A stretch of 64,000 nucleotides of DNA from the NCBI GenBank assembly GCA_025774935.1, contig JALGZK010000014.1, positions 1-64,000 of the forward strand, written 5' to 3'. The position numbers and the translations under genes are program-made. The notes beneath the pieces are model-generated. The model ran no database searches and had not been told where the DNA came from. It saw nothing but the letters and a program-made list of their open reading frames with translations. Each line of letters opens with the position of its first letter. Positions within the stretch are counted from its first letter, which is position 1. Shown one piece after another: positions 1-8,872 of this stretch. Source of the stretch: a bacterium (GTDB lineage Bacteria; Joyebacterota; Joyebacteria; Joyebacterales; Joyebacteraceae).

Positions 1-972
1 GCCTCCGCTCCCACCTTCCTGCCAGCTCGCGTTGCCCTGCGCGTCGGTCGTCAGCACGTGGCCGTCGACCGCCCCGGTCGGCATCTGGAGCCCGCCGCCG
101 ACGTACAGGTCGTCCGGCGTGTAGACTCCCCAGTCGACCTGGAACTCGTCCTCGTAGCCGAGCGCTCCCCACACCCCCCCGTCGTAGCGCGCCCCGAGCA
201 CGCCTCCCGTCCTGGACTCGTCGTACCAGGTGTATCCGGCGATCCCGAAGGTGTACTCGTCGCCGTAGGCGTTGTATCCGGTGATGGCGTTGTTCGTCGC
301 CCAGTGTGCGTAGCCGATTCCCGGGCTCGGCACGCTGCGCGAACGGTAGGCGTAGATCGCGGAGCGTCCGTCACCGTCGTCGTTGGTGTCCCAGAGCGAG
401 GAGTAGAGGACCTTCTGGTTGCCCCCGGTCACGTAGAGCTTGTTCTCCCCCCGGCCGGCGGCGGCATCGCCCTCGCGGGCGCCCTCGTCCCCTCTCGCGA
501 GAGGGACCGCGCCGATCCCGACCGAGCCAACGTCGCGGTAGATGTCGTCGCCCGCGAACAGCCAGTCGTCGTCCTCGGCGCCACCCACGACCTCGAGCGC
601 GGTCTCGGCGGTGTACGCGTACGGAACGGACGCGAACGCAACTCGGGGCATCAACTCGGGGTAACCACTCACCGCCACACCCAGGTAGTACGAAACATCG
701 AACGGGAGATCGATCGGGATGATCTTCCCCAGCACGGTGCTGAAGACGCCGTCCTCGACCGCGACCTCCTGCTCCTCCGTCCAGAGAGCCACCCCGCCCA
801 TCGGGGCGTCGTAGATCGAGAACACGAAGTCGTAGTCGCGGTCCGGAACCGCGACGCCCTCCGCGTCCCTCAGCACGCCCTGGTAGCTGATCGTCTGCGG
901 CAGCTGCGCCGGCGCCGGACCGCTCACCGCCGCGAGCGCGCAGACCGCAAAGAGCACGAGCATCCGTCTCAT
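1..972 (-). CDS. Secreted fibre-like protein, N-terminal part (cut by window edge)
   Basis: The reading frame is open from an ATG at 972 to the window edge, so the C-terminus is missing; the ORF track omits it for that reason. The product starts with a signal peptide (MRRMLVLFAVCALAA, cleavage after PAPA) followed by ISYQGVLRDAEGVAVPD, a start I associate with large secreted or tail-fibre-like proteins of FCB-type metagenome bacteria, some of which end in an endosialidase-chaperone or FlgD-like domain. Further on it contains LPFDVSYYLGVAVSGYPEL, a PYAYTAE segment, and a region rich in Gly, Tyr and Asp (TNNAITGYNAYGDEYTFG). The likely location is the cell surface. A near-consensus promoter lies about 220 nt upstream. 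The exact role is unknown, and whether it has a sorting or auto-processing C-terminus cannot be seen here. Confidence 0.75.
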   Translation of the reverse strand, partial: MRRMLVLFAVCALAAVSGPAPAQLPQTISYQGVLRDAEGVAVPDRDYDFVFSIYDAPMGGVALWTEEQEVAVEDGVFSTVLGKIIPIDLPFDVSYYLGVAVSGYPELMPRVAFASVPYAYTAETALEVVGGAEDDDWLFAGDDIYRDVGSVGIGAVPLARGDEGAREGDAAAGRGENKLYVTGGNQKVLYSSLWDTNDDGDGRSAIYAYRSRSVPSPGIGYAHWATNNAITGYNAYGDEYTFGIAGYTWYDESRTGGVLGARYDGGVWGALGYEDEFQVDWGVYTPDDLYVGGGLQMPTGAVDGHVLTTDAQGNASWQEGGSGG

Positions 973-1198
973 GAGTCAAGGCCTCCTCTCGTCGCCTTGC
1001 CGCGTACACGTCCCTCGACGCCCGCCGGTGTCGACGGCCGCCAGAGAAGAGAGTTCGGTAGCATCGATCCTTCCTGTTTTCGCGTCCGCCCAGGATGCGG
1101 GCGTAAACGGACGCTCCGCCCGCCCCACAGAGGGCGCGCGGCGCGCGGAACGGCCCGGACCGCATCCAGATCGGGGCGGTCACAGGGGCCGACTGTTC

Positions 1199-1227
1199 AT
1201 TATATCACAGAATGCCCAGCTTGGCAA
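1199..1227 (-). promoter_or_regulatory. Sigma70-type promoter of the left-edge secreted-protein gene
   Basis: On the minus strand TTGCCA is followed after 17 nt by a perfect TATAAT. Transcription would start near 1192, leaving an untranslated leader of about 220 nt before the ATG at 972. This is one of the best promoter matches in the window. Confidence 0.7.
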
Positions 1228-1251
1228 TGGAGTACGGGGACCCGGGAGCCG

Positions 1252-2196
1252 TCACGCCCTCCCGGCCGCCTCCTTGAGAGCCTGGAGGAGTCGGTACGGC
1301 ACGTCCACCTCCCCCAGCTCGATGTGGGGCTTGCTCGCTCCGTGGAAGTCGGTGCCGCCCGTCACGAGGAGACTGTGCTCGCGCGCGAGCGCCTCGAAGT
1401 GACCGACGAGCGCACCGAGCTCCTCGGAGTCGATGAGAGGCGCCCCGTCGTGGTAGGGCCTGCCCTTGTGGTACGGGTAGAAGACCTCGAGCCCGCGGAC
1501 GCCGGCGCCCGCGCAGACCTCGACCGCGGAGTCGACGTCCGGGTCGACGAGCACTCCGTCCCTCGCGAACGTCGTGTTGTACGCCCCCGGATGCGCGAGC
1601 ACAGACACCCCGCCCACCCGCTCGATCAGCGCGACGCAGTCCTCGAGAGGGAGGCTGAACGTCTTCGGGACGTGCCAGTCGCCGCCGAACGAGGTGCGGT
1701 CGAAGAAGTCCTCCGCGGGGAAGTCCGGGTGGTGGCGGTGCAGGATCTTCCAGATGTGCGGGCGCCTGACGGTGTCGCCCGCGGCCTCCTTGAGGACTTC
1801 CTCGATCCTGATCGGGAGCCCGTGGTCCGCCAGCACCTCGATCTGGCTCCGGAGCTTCCCGTTCTTCGCGTCCTGGAGGTCGCGCATGACCCCCGTGATC
1901 TCCGCGTCCTCGGGATCGATGTAGTACCCGAGGATGTCCACCTCGACGAGATTCCTCGCCGGGTCGTGGGCGATGCCGATCTCGATTCCTGGAACGACCT
2001 CGACGCCGAGCCGCTCGCCCGCGGCGCATCCCTCGCTCACGCCCCCCATGGAGTCGTGGTCGGTGATGGCGATCGCCACGACGCCGAGCGACCTCGCGCG
2101 CTCGACCAGTTCGGTCGGCGTGAGCGTTCCGTCGGATGCTGTCGTGTGCAGGTGGAGATCGATCCGGGCGTCGCCCCGCGGGTCCGGCACGTTCAC
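1252..2196 (-). CDS. PHP-domain phosphoesterase (nucleoside 3',5'-bisphosphate phosphatase-like)
   Basis: A 314-residue cytosolic PHP-family metal hydrolase. IDLHLHTTASDG near residue 13 gives the first metal motif (HxH), AIAITDHDSMGG the second (TDHD), VPGIEIG the third, VLAHPG the fourth and VTGGTDFHG the C-terminal DxH. This is the arrangement of YciV/RNase AM-type PHP proteins, which hydrolyse 3',5'-bisphosphonucleotides and trim RNA 5' ends. I chose the GTG at 2196 because it puts the HxH motif at the usual distance from the N-terminus and lies just after the stop of the upstream gene; the longer ORF in the track starts inside that gene. It is the last gene of the 7678-1252 operon. The PHP family is clear; the substrate is inferred from the family. 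Confidence 0.85.
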   Translation of the reverse strand: MNVPDPRGDARIDLHLHTTASDGTLTPTELVERARSLGVVAIAITDHDSMGGVSEGCAAGERLGVEVVPGIEIGIAHDPARNLVEVDILGYYIDPEDAEITGVMRDLQDAKNGKLRSQIEVLADHGLPIRIEEVLKEAAGDTVRRPHIWKILHRHHPDFPAEDFFDRTSFGGDWHVPKTFSLPLEDCVALIERVGGVSVLAHPGAYNTTFARDGVLVDPDVDSAVEVCAGAGVRGLEVFYPYHKGRPYHDGAPLIDSEELGALVGHFEALAREHSLLVTGGTDFHGASKPHIELGEVDVPYRLLQALKEAAGRA

Positions 2197-2204
2197 CTCC
2201 GGCG

Positions 2205-3035
2205 CTACACCTCGATGCCGAAGACGCCCTTCAGGGCGAACCCGGCGGCGACCGAGACGACGAAGAAGACCAGCAGCCAGTGGAGCCCGATCCCGAAGAC
2301 ACTGAGACCGGCGGGCTCGTAGTGGACCTCGATGGATTTCACGACGGAGTCCCTCGGGATGGGGCGCTCCGACGGGTAGAGGAACGCGGACCACGTCAGC
2401 CCACGCGCGCGAACGGCTCCGACCGTCCGGACGCCGGGCTCCCCGGCCACGACGAAGGTCTTCGTGAGCGGACCACCCGGCGTGCTCAGGACGAGCTCAT
2501 GCGTCCCGGGCGACAGGCCCAGGACCTTCCACTCGACCTCGCCGGACGAGTCGATCCGGAGCGGCGCCGACGCGACCCGCGCGGCGAACGGCGCCTGGAG
2601 CCCCACGTCGAGCTCCGTGGCACGCACGCCCTCGTCCAGGGTGACCGTCACTCTCGCGCTCTCGCCAGGAGCGACGGGCTCGCTGCCGTAGCGGATGCCG
2701 AGCTGGACCATGATGAGCAGGACCGGGACCAGGATGAAGACGAGCGGTCGCAGGGAGTGCCTGAGGTACCTGAGGTTGTTGCGGATGACGTTGCCGATCG
2801 CGAGGAACATCACGCGCGTGTCGTTCCGGAAGATCCACATCTCCATGATGTAGGCCTTGAGCTTGTCCTTCGTCTCGGCGATGCGCTGCTGGTTCGAGGT
2901 CTTCCCGAACACCAGGAGCATCACCACGCCCGTCACGACAGACACCACGAGGAGAGGCACGACCGGGTGCGTCCCCCCGAAGAGATCGAAGAACACGTCA
3001 AACGCCGCTGTGATCGTTCTCAGGATCGGCCACAT
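2205..3035 (-). CDS. Integral membrane protein with cytosolic helical hairpin and periplasmic domain
   Basis: 276 residues. A hydrophobic segment at about 24-42 is followed by a charged helical stretch (RIAETKDKLKAYIMEMWIF), a second membrane segment near 95-113 (LVFILVPVLLIMVQLGI), a beta-rich region with APGESARVTVTL and a final membrane helix near 250-270. The order (membrane helix, charged cytosolic hairpin, membrane helix) recalls the Oxa1/YidC/DUF106 superfamily, but I see no diagnostic motif, so this is only a topology comparison. The extracytoplasmic domain resembles an Ig-like fold by composition. It lies in an operon with two alkaline-phosphatase-superfamily enzymes, a ribbon-helix-helix-like protein and a PHP phosphoesterase, with 8 nt to the next gene. 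Function unknown. Confidence 0.75.
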   Translation of the reverse strand: MWPILRTITAAFDVFFDLFGGTHPVVPLLVVSVVTGVVMLLVFGKTSNQQRIAETKDKLKAYIMEMWIFRNDTRVMFLAIGNVIRNNLRYLRHSLRPLVFILVPVLLIMVQLGIRYGSEPVAPGESARVTVTLDEGVRATELDVGLQAPFAARVASAPLRIDSSGEVEWKVLGLSPGTHELVLSTPGGPLTKTFVVAGEPGVRTVGAVRARGLTWSAFLYPSERPIPRDSVVKSIEVHYEPAGLSVFGIGLHWLLVFFVVSVAAGFALKGVFGIEV

Positions 3036-3065
3036 GGTTCGTCGGAAGAAGAGTCAGGGCCCCGG

Positions 3066-3260
3066 CTACGAGATGTAACCCAGCCCCTTCAGCTTCTCCT
3101 TGATCTCCTCCTCGGAGTCCGATTCCTCGAGCTTCGCGATCTCCTTCTCGAGAGCGTGCGTCACGAACTCCTCGGGCGACGAGTAGCCCGCGAGCTTCGC
3201 GAACTTCTTCACCTTCTCGAGGAGCTCCTTGTCGATCTTGATGCTGCTCCCACCGAACAT
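3066..3260 (-). CDS. Small ribbon-helix-helix-like protein
   Basis: 64 residues, with a good ribosome binding site (GGAGG, 5 nt before the ATG). The N-terminal SSIKIDKELLEKVKKFAKLA plus GYSSPEEFVTHALEKEI reads as a short beta strand followed by two helices, as in CopG/MetJ-type ribbon-helix-helix proteins. An acidic linker (LEESDSEEE) leads to KEKLKGLGYIS. This last stretch resembles a short terminal LxxLGY(I/V) motif that I associate with the ends of some alkaline-phosphatase or sulfatase-type enzymes, and here it sits between such an enzyme gene and a membrane-protein gene. It may be an operon-specific DNA-binding regulator or a small partner of the neighbouring proteins. The fold call is moderate; the role is unknown. 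Confidence 0.7.
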   Translation of the reverse strand: MFGGSSIKIDKELLEKVKKFAKLAGYSSPEEFVTHALEKEIAKLEESDSEEEIKEKLKGLGYIS

Positions 3261-3300
3261 GTCGTCCTCCCTCTCGCGACGACGTAGCCTGCCGCGTTCG

Positions 3301-5472
3301 TCAGAACACCGGCGCGCCGATCATCCAGTCCATCGTCCCGATCCCGAACTCAGCGAGGATCGTCGGCGCGAGGTCGTAGAGCGCCGGGGCCTCTGCCGCG
3401 ATGATCTTGTTCGAGAAGAGGACGCCCGGCACGTGCATGTAGTCGGCGCAGTGGTCGCCGCTCCATTTGTTGAGGTTGTCCTCGAGCACGGCGCTCCCGA
3501 TCGCGCCGCCCGCGGACTCCTCCGAACCGCGGTAGCCCCATCCGTACCCCACGACGATGTCCGGCGCCGTTTCGACGAGCGGCCCGTGATAGAACTCCCT
3601 CGACTTGTACGCGCGGACGACCGCCCGCTGCCCGTTCTCCGGATCGATCACGCCCTCGAGCTTCTCGGCGATCTCGTCGACGAGCGCGTCCGCCTCCGGC
3701 CCCGGCTCGACGATACCCTGCCCCTCGCGCCCCTTGACGTTCAGGTAGAGGCCGTTGATCCCGATGCTGTACGCGCGCGTCTTCGACCAGTCGACGCCCA
3801 GGAGCCACTCGACGTCCTCGGGCCTGACGCCCGGCTTGAGCGCGAGGTAGCCCTCGTCGAGGAGCCACCGGTTCAGGTGGACCTTCCGGTACCACGCGGC
3901 GAACCCGTGGTCCGAGAGAATGATGAGGGTCGTGTTCTCGTCGACGTCCTCCAGCACCCGCGCGAGGACCTGGTCGAACTGCATGTAGAGCTCGTCGATG
4001 AACGAAGCGTACGCCTCGTCCTCGTCCGGAATGTGAGCGGGATGGTCGGGGTCCATGCACCGCCACATCGCGTGCGTCCCCTGATCGAGCGACGAGAAGT
4101 AGAAGAACAGGAGCCCCTCGTCAAACCGCTGAAGGTGATACTCGAGCGCGCGCTTCCTCTCCTCGAGAACGAGCGTCGCCTGGGCCGCGAACTCGGCGTT
4201 CCCGAAGACCGCGCTCTCGAGGGCCTTCGTGTCCTCGGGCATGCCCTGGGTGTAGAAGTGCCGGAGCTCGTCCACGAGCTCCTGGCCGTACTCCGGGGGC
4301 TCCGTAATCGGGAGCGCCTGGTTGGCGGGGTTGATCTGGATCGGGCTCGCGTGGAGCTCGAACTCGGGGCGCACGGACTTCAGGTAGAACCGGACGACCC
4401 CGTTCACGCCGACCATGTGCGGCACCATCTCGAAGTCGATCTCCATCCAGTCGCTGAACTCGCCCTCCGTGAGGATCGCCTCCGATCCGCCGATGACGAT
4501 CTTCGCGACGGCGTGCACTGGATCGATGAAGACCTCGAAATCCAGCCGTGCCTTCCTGTCGTCGTACGCGACGCGCGACCCGGTCCTGTCGGCAATACGG
4601 TCGTAGTCGAGGAACTCGTTGACCGGTCCCTTGATCGACGCGCGGACGACGTTGTCGACCACCTCGACCGGATGGACGCTCCCGCCGCTGACGTCGTCCG
4701 AACCGGGCCAGGGGTCGGTCGTGAAGAACGAGAACGTCCCGTACGTTCCGAGGATGTCCGGCGTCCCCAGACCCGACATCGCCGTCGAGAGCCCGGTCGC
4801 GCTCTCGACCGGAGGGAAGTTCGCCGGGAGCCTGAAGATCGTCGTCCCGATGCCCGCCGCCTCGAGGATCTCCCAGAACGCCACGCCCTTTCGGAGGTTC
4901 AGGGGCTGTCCTCCCTGGAACGGGAGGACGTAGTCGGTGAACGGCACGACGACCCGGTTCCTGATGGGAATCCCCAGCACGCGGATCCGCTGGGCCGCCG
5001 ACGCCACGTCCGAGGTCGAGAAGTGCGGGAGGTACGAGTCCGCGTAGCGGTGCACGAAGTCGTAGATGCCGTGTCCGCCCGAGTCCATTCCAGTGATGAA
5101 GTTCGACCAGGCGACCGGGCTCTGCGGCGGCATGCTCGAGAGGAGGGCGCTGAACCCGCCCGCGTCCGCGAGCTCCTTGAAGTGCCGGAGCCTCCCTTCC
5201 TCCATCAGGCGACGCGCGATGATCCAGTCCATCCCGTCGATACCGATGACGATGACGCGCTTGCCCGACTCGCGCGCCTGCGCGACCGCGCTGCCGGGGT
5301 CCCGCGCCTCCCTCGCCAGCGCTTCCAGCGCCTCGCGCTCGGTGTCACCGTACGCTTCCTCGGGCGGCGGCGCGTCCGAGGTGCAGCTCCCGAGGACGAG
5401 CGCCAGGGCGACCGCCATCGCGATCGTCGCGGCGATGTCGCACAGGTTCCCGCCTGCAGTATTCCTACTCAT
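3301..5472 (-). CDS. Alkaline phosphatase superfamily phosphodiesterase/pyrophosphatase, lipoprotein
   Basis: 723 residues, starting at the ATG at 5472. This ATG overlaps the stop of the upstream gene (ATGAGTAG), which suggests translational coupling. The N-terminus is a lipoprotein signal ending in LVLGSC, so the enzyme should be anchored in the envelope. Type I phosphodiesterase/nucleotide pyrophosphatase motifs are present: VIGIDGMDW (first metal Asp), PVAWSNFITG (likely Ser nucleophile), GGHGIYDF, TTLIILSDHGF (Asp-His metal site) and a final WSGDHCADYMHVPGVLF block. The length exceeds that of simple NPP enzymes because of inserted beta-rich regions. It is paralogous to the upstream gene. 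The substrate may be a nucleotide, a lipid head group or a glycan-linked phosphate; nothing here decides it. Confidence 0.85.
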   Translation of the reverse strand: MSRNTAGGNLCDIAATIAMAVALALVLGSCTSDAPPPEEAYGDTEREALEALAREARDPGSAVAQARESGKRVIVIGIDGMDWIIARRLMEEGRLRHFKELADAGGFSALLSSMPPQSPVAWSNFITGMDSGGHGIYDFVHRYADSYLPHFSTSDVASAAQRIRVLGIPIRNRVVVPFTDYVLPFQGGQPLNLRKGVAFWEILEAAGIGTTIFRLPANFPPVESATGLSTAMSGLGTPDILGTYGTFSFFTTDPWPGSDDVSGGSVHPVEVVDNVVRASIKGPVNEFLDYDRIADRTGSRVAYDDRKARLDFEVFIDPVHAVAKIVIGGSEAILTEGEFSDWMEIDFEMVPHMVGVNGVVRFYLKSVRPEFELHASPIQINPANQALPITEPPEYGQELVDELRHFYTQGMPEDTKALESAVFGNAEFAAQATLVLEERKRALEYHLQRFDEGLLFFYFSSLDQGTHAMWRCMDPDHPAHIPDEDEAYASFIDELYMQFDQVLARVLEDVDENTTLIILSDHGFAAWYRKVHLNRWLLDEGYLALKPGVRPEDVEWLLGVDWSKTRAYSIGINGLYLNVKGREGQGIVEPGPEADALVDEIAEKLEGVIDPENGQRAVVRAYKSREFYHGPLVETAPDIVVGYGWGYRGSEESAGGAIGSAVLEDNLNKWSGDHCADYMHVPGVLFSNKIIAAEAPALYDLAPTILAEFGIGTMDWMIGAPVF

Positions 5473-7678
5473 CGCCACCTGTCCCTTCACTCTCTCGCCC
5501 GGAGTAGATCGGGCGTCCGCGCATGTAGTCCGGGACCCGCACGCCGAAGAGGTCGAGGATCGACGGGCCGATGTCGATGAGGCCGGGGCGCTCCGCCTCC
5601 ACCTTTCGGTTCGTGAAGAGCACGCCCGGGACGAGGCGGTAGTCAATGCAGTGGTCGCCGCTCCAGGACTTCACGTTGTCCTCGACGACCGAGACGCTCG
5701 ACTTCCCGACGGCTGCGTCCCACGACGCGCGGTAGCCCACGTTGTACCCGATGATGAGGTCGGGCGCGTTTCCGGCGTAGGGCCCGTCCATCACCTCCTC
5801 GGCGTCGTAGACCGAAGTGATGACGACCTCGCCGGTGTCCGGGTCGCGCAGGCCCTCGAGCTTCTCCTTGAGCTCCTTCTTGATCGCCCGGTACTCGTCC
5901 GACGTCACGATCCCCTGGGCCTCGCGGCCCTTCCTGTTGATGTAGATGCCGGAGAGCCCGAGCTGATAGACCTTCGTCTTCGACCAGTCGACGCCGCTCA
6001 GGTACTCCCCGATCGCGCTCGTCCCCTCTCCCGGCGCGCAGTACGAACCGAAGTCGCACGCCGCGGCCTCGCCGTCTCCCCCGCCGCCGCCCCCGGCCGT
6101 CGCGTCCGTCTTCCCGGCCATGTACCCGTTCTCGAGCGCCCACGTGTTGAGGTTCACGCCGCGCTTGAACTGCTTGAACCCGTGGTCGGAGATCACCAGG
6201 AGCAGCGTCTCGTCGTCGACGTGCTCGAGCACCCGCTTGAGAAGCACGTCCATGCGCACGTAGAGGTCCTCGATCGCTTCGCTGTGGATCTCGGTGTCCT
6301 TGTCGCGGTTCGACGGGTGATCCTTGTCCAGGTAGCGCAGGAACATGTGCTGGATGCGGTCCGTCGCGTCGAAGACGGCGACGGTGAGCCCGTTCCGGTT
6401 CTTCGCGAGCGAGTTCATGAACATCTTCTCGCGCTCGCGGTGGATCGCGTAGGTCTGCTCCAGAAACGCCAGCTCGTCGATCATGCGCTCGTTCAGCGCC
6501 CACGTGTCCTCGGCGAGTCCGAGCGTCGCGTAGCTCCCCTGGAGCTTCGCGAGGTACTGCGAGAACATCGAGGGCTCGCTGATCGGCATCGCCGGGCTGT
6601 CCGGGTCGATGTTGATCGGAGTGACGTAGAGCTCGAACTCGGGCGAGATCTTCTGCACGCGGATCCGCACCAGGCCCTTCACCTTGACCCCGAGTCCGGC
6701 GTTGAACTCCAGCGGCAGCCAGTCGGAGTACTCGCTCTCGCCAAGCGTGACCTCGTTCCCGCCGAAGTCGAACGTTACCGTCTCGCTGAAGTCGTCGATC
6801 TCCGCCACAAACGGCACGGTCAGGACCTCGTGCTCCTCGGTCAACGGCGACGGCGGTCCGGGCAGCTCGCCCTCGACGACGTTGCCTTCCCGCTCGACGA
6901 AGACGAGCGTCCCGCCGGTGTACGAGCCGGCCTTCTCCCGGTCGGTCGTGAAGTACGTGAAGCTCCCCTGTGTTCCCCGGAGGTCGGGAACGCACATCGC
7001 CGAGAGCACGACGCCGTTCCTGAGCTTCTCCGGCGGGAACGTGATGGGGACCCGCAGGATGTGGCACGGGATGTAGCAGTCGTCGAGGACCGACCAGAAC
7101 GTCCGGCTCTTCCGCATCAGGCGGATCGACGGCTTCCCGATGGGGATGCGGTACCGCCCGAGCCTGAAGCTCCGTTCCGGGTTCGTGATGCGGGTCGACG
7201 AGAGGATCGGGAGGTAGCTCTTCTCGTCCCTCCCGAGAAAGTCGAAGATGTTGTGGCGTGAGGCGTCGACGCCCGTCGCGAACGTCGACCAGGCGACCGG
7301 CGACATCGAAGGACACGCGGTCTCGAGCATCCGGAACGAGCCATCTTCCGCGAGCTTCGCGAAGTGCGGGAGCTTCCCCTCCTGCATGAACCGCTTCGCG
7401 AGCACCGGGTCGAGTCCGTCGAGGCCGAGGACGATGGCGCGCTTGATCTGCGACGGGCCCCGGAGCTTCCTGACGCGGAGCTTCCTCGTCAGCGCGCGGA
7501 ACGGCCACGAGATGAGCGAGCCGAGGGCGAGGAAGAACGTGATGAACACGACCGCGAGCGACCCCACGACCGCGAACCCGGCGCCCGGCCCCACGTACGC
7601 GTGTGCTGCTGCCGGATACAGCACGGCCGCGGTGACCGCGGCTCCGATGAAGGCTACTCTCTTGCTGGATGCGGACAT
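5465..7678 (-). CDS. Alkaline phosphatase superfamily enzyme, membrane-anchored
   Basis: 737 residues from the ATG at 7678, preceded by GGAGG. The ORF track begins upstream of the promoter and is too long. The N-terminus has a signal-like helix ending AAAHA, then the short motif AYVGPGAG and a second membrane helix, so the catalytic part is probably anchored outside the inner membrane. Motifs: AIVLGLDGLDP, MSPVAWSTFATG (nucleophile region), RHNIFDF, LLLVISDHGFKQF and a terminal WSGDHCIDYRLVPG. A glycine-rich insertion (TAGGGGGGDGE) lies before the C-terminal part. It is the first gene of the operon and is clearly paralogous to the next gene. Family assignment is firm; substrate unknown. Confidence 0.85.
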   Translation of the reverse strand: MSASSKRVAFIGAAVTAAVLYPAAAHAYVGPGAGFAVVGSLAVVFITFFLALGSLISWPFRALTRKLRVRKLRGPSQIKRAIVLGLDGLDPVLAKRFMQEGKLPHFAKLAEDGSFRMLETACPSMSPVAWSTFATGVDASRHNIFDFLGRDEKSYLPILSSTRITNPERSFRLGRYRIPIGKPSIRLMRKSRTFWSVLDDCYIPCHILRVPITFPPEKLRNGVVLSAMCVPDLRGTQGSFTYFTTDREKAGSYTGGTLVFVEREGNVVEGELPGPPSPLTEEHEVLTVPFVAEIDDFSETVTFDFGGNEVTLGESEYSDWLPLEFNAGLGVKVKGLVRIRVQKISPEFELYVTPINIDPDSPAMPISEPSMFSQYLAKLQGSYATLGLAEDTWALNERMIDELAFLEQTYAIHREREKMFMNSLAKNRNGLTVAVFDATDRIQHMFLRYLDKDHPSNRDKDTEIHSEAIEDLYVRMDVLLKRVLEHVDDETLLLVISDHGFKQFKRGVNLNTWALENGYMAGKTDATAGGGGGGDGEAAACDFGSYCAPGEGTSAIGEYLSGVDWSKTKVYQLGLSGIYINRKGREAQGIVTSDEYRAIKKELKEKLEGLRDPDTGEVVITSVYDAEEVMDGPYAGNAPDLIIGYNVGYRASWDAAVGKSSVSVVEDNVKSWSGDHCIDYRLVPGVLFTNRKVEAERPGLIDIGPSILDLFGVRVPDYMRGRPIYSGRESEGTGGDE

Positions 7679-7715
7679 ACGCCTCCGACCGTCTCGGCTC
7701 CTCAGTGCCTTCCAT

Positions 7716-7744
7716 ATAATAGACGGATGGCCACCGGCTTTCAA
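7716..7744 (-). promoter_or_regulatory. Promoter of the phosphodiesterase operon
   Basis: Minus strand TTGAAA, 17 nt spacer, TATTAT. It lies about 38 nt upstream of the ATG at 7678, so the leader would be short. No other gene on this strand is closer. Confidence 0.7.
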
Positions 7745-7800
7745 GCGCGGGGAGAGACCCGGGACCGCCCCGGGCGCGCCCGCAGGTCCCCCGGGCCCCG

Positions 7801-7829
7801 TTGACACGCCGCCGCGCCCCCGGTAGGCT
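7801..7829 (+). promoter_or_regulatory. Promoter of the glycyl-radical operon, probably giving a leaderless mRNA
   Basis: TTGACA, 17 nt spacer, TAGGCT. The -10 box ends 6 nt before the ATG at 7836, so transcription should begin at or next to the start codon. No Shine-Dalgarno sequence is visible before that ATG, which fits leaderless translation. Confidence 0.5.
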
Positions 7830-7835
7830 CACTCC

Positions 7836-8747
7836 ATGGACCGTCCAACGGGCATCTGCTTCAACATCCAGCGCTACGCGATCCACGACGGCCCGGGCAT
7901 CCGGACGACGGTCTTCCTCAAGGGGTGTCCCCTCTCGTGCACGTGGTGCCACAACCCTGAGGGGCTCTCACCCGACTCCGAGATCCTCCTCGTCTCCGAC
8001 CGCTGCAAGCACTGCGGGGCGTGCGTCGAGGTCTGCCCGAGCCCCCCGATCGTCGGACCGGAAGGAACGAAGACGACCGACCGCGCGCTCTGCGTGCGAT
8101 GCGGACGCTGCGTCGAGGCGTGCACCGCAGGCGCGAGGCGACTCGTCGGCCACGAACTGACGGTCGACCGGGTCGTCGGCGAGGTCGAGCGCGACCGCCC
8201 GTTCTACGACGAGAGCGCAGGCGGCGTGACGTTCTCGGGAGGCGAGCCGCTCGCGCAGGGCGAGTTCCTGCTCGAGTGCCTCCGCGAGTGCCGCGATCGC
8301 GGGCTCCGGACGGCCGTCGACACGAGCGGCGCGGCGGAGCGCGATCTCATCCTCGAGGTGGGACGGCTCGCCGATCTCATGCTGTTCGATCTTAAGATCC
8401 TCGACGCCGACGACCACGAGCGCCTGACGGGCGCGCCCCTGGCTCCGATCCTGGAGAACCTCCAGGCGCTCGACAGCGAAGGCGTCGAGATCCGGATCCG
8501 ATTCCCCGTGATCCCGGGACTCACGGATGCCCCCGACAACGTCGCGGCGCTCGGCGAGTTCGTCGCGTCACTCGAGAACACGCGGCGCGTCCACCTCCTC
8601 CCCTTCCATCGGACCGCCGCCGACAAGTACACCCGGCTCGAGCGTGAGTGGACGCACGCGGACCTCCGCCCGTCCCCGGATGAGAGCCTCGCGGTCATCG
8701 CGGCCGCCCTCGAGGGGTTCGGGCTCGACGTGACGGTCGGAGGATAA
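7836..8747 (+). CDS. Glycyl-radical enzyme activase (radical SAM, PflA family)
   Basis: 303 residues, cytosolic. RTTVFLKGCPLSCTWCHNPE carries the radical-SAM cysteine motif CxxxCxxC for the SAM-binding 4Fe-4S cluster. It is followed by a ferredoxin-like insert with two cluster motifs (CKHCGACVEVCP and CVRCGRCVEACT), then TFSGGEPL and VDTSGAA. This is the layout of activases for non-formate-lyase glycyl-radical enzymes. It should install the glycyl radical on the product of the next gene (8873-11233) by hydrogen abstraction from the C-terminal glycine. The two genes are 125 nt apart on the same strand and form a standard activase/enzyme pair. The absence of a ribosome binding site and the promoter position suggest leaderless translation. 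Confidence 0.92.
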   Translation: MDRPTGICFNIQRYAIHDGPGIRTTVFLKGCPLSCTWCHNPEGLSPDSEILLVSDRCKHCGACVEVCPSPPIVGPEGTKTTDRALCVRCGRCVEACTAGARRLVGHELTVDRVVGEVERDRPFYDESAGGVTFSGGEPLAQGEFLLECLRECRDRGLRTAVDTSGAAERDLILEVGRLADLMLFDLKILDADDHERLTGAPLAPILENLQALDSEGVEIRIRFPVIPGLTDAPDNVAALGEFVASLENTRRVHLLPFHRTAADKYTRLEREWTHADLRPSPDESLAVIAAALEGFGLDVTVGG

Positions 8748-8872
8748 GCCGGACACGGACCTCGGCCGCGAGACCGGACGGCCGTCGCGGCATCGAAACA
8801 CGCGGGACCGAGGAAGCGGGGCTGAGGACGCCAAAGGGCCCCTCGCGGAGCCCGGCAGGAGGGCGGAGAGGC

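Noticed and set aside
58-2322. Long plus-strand ORF of 754 residues
   Set aside because: It has an Arg/Val/Asp-rich shadow composition, runs over two genes with clear motifs on the other strand and has no recognisable domain.
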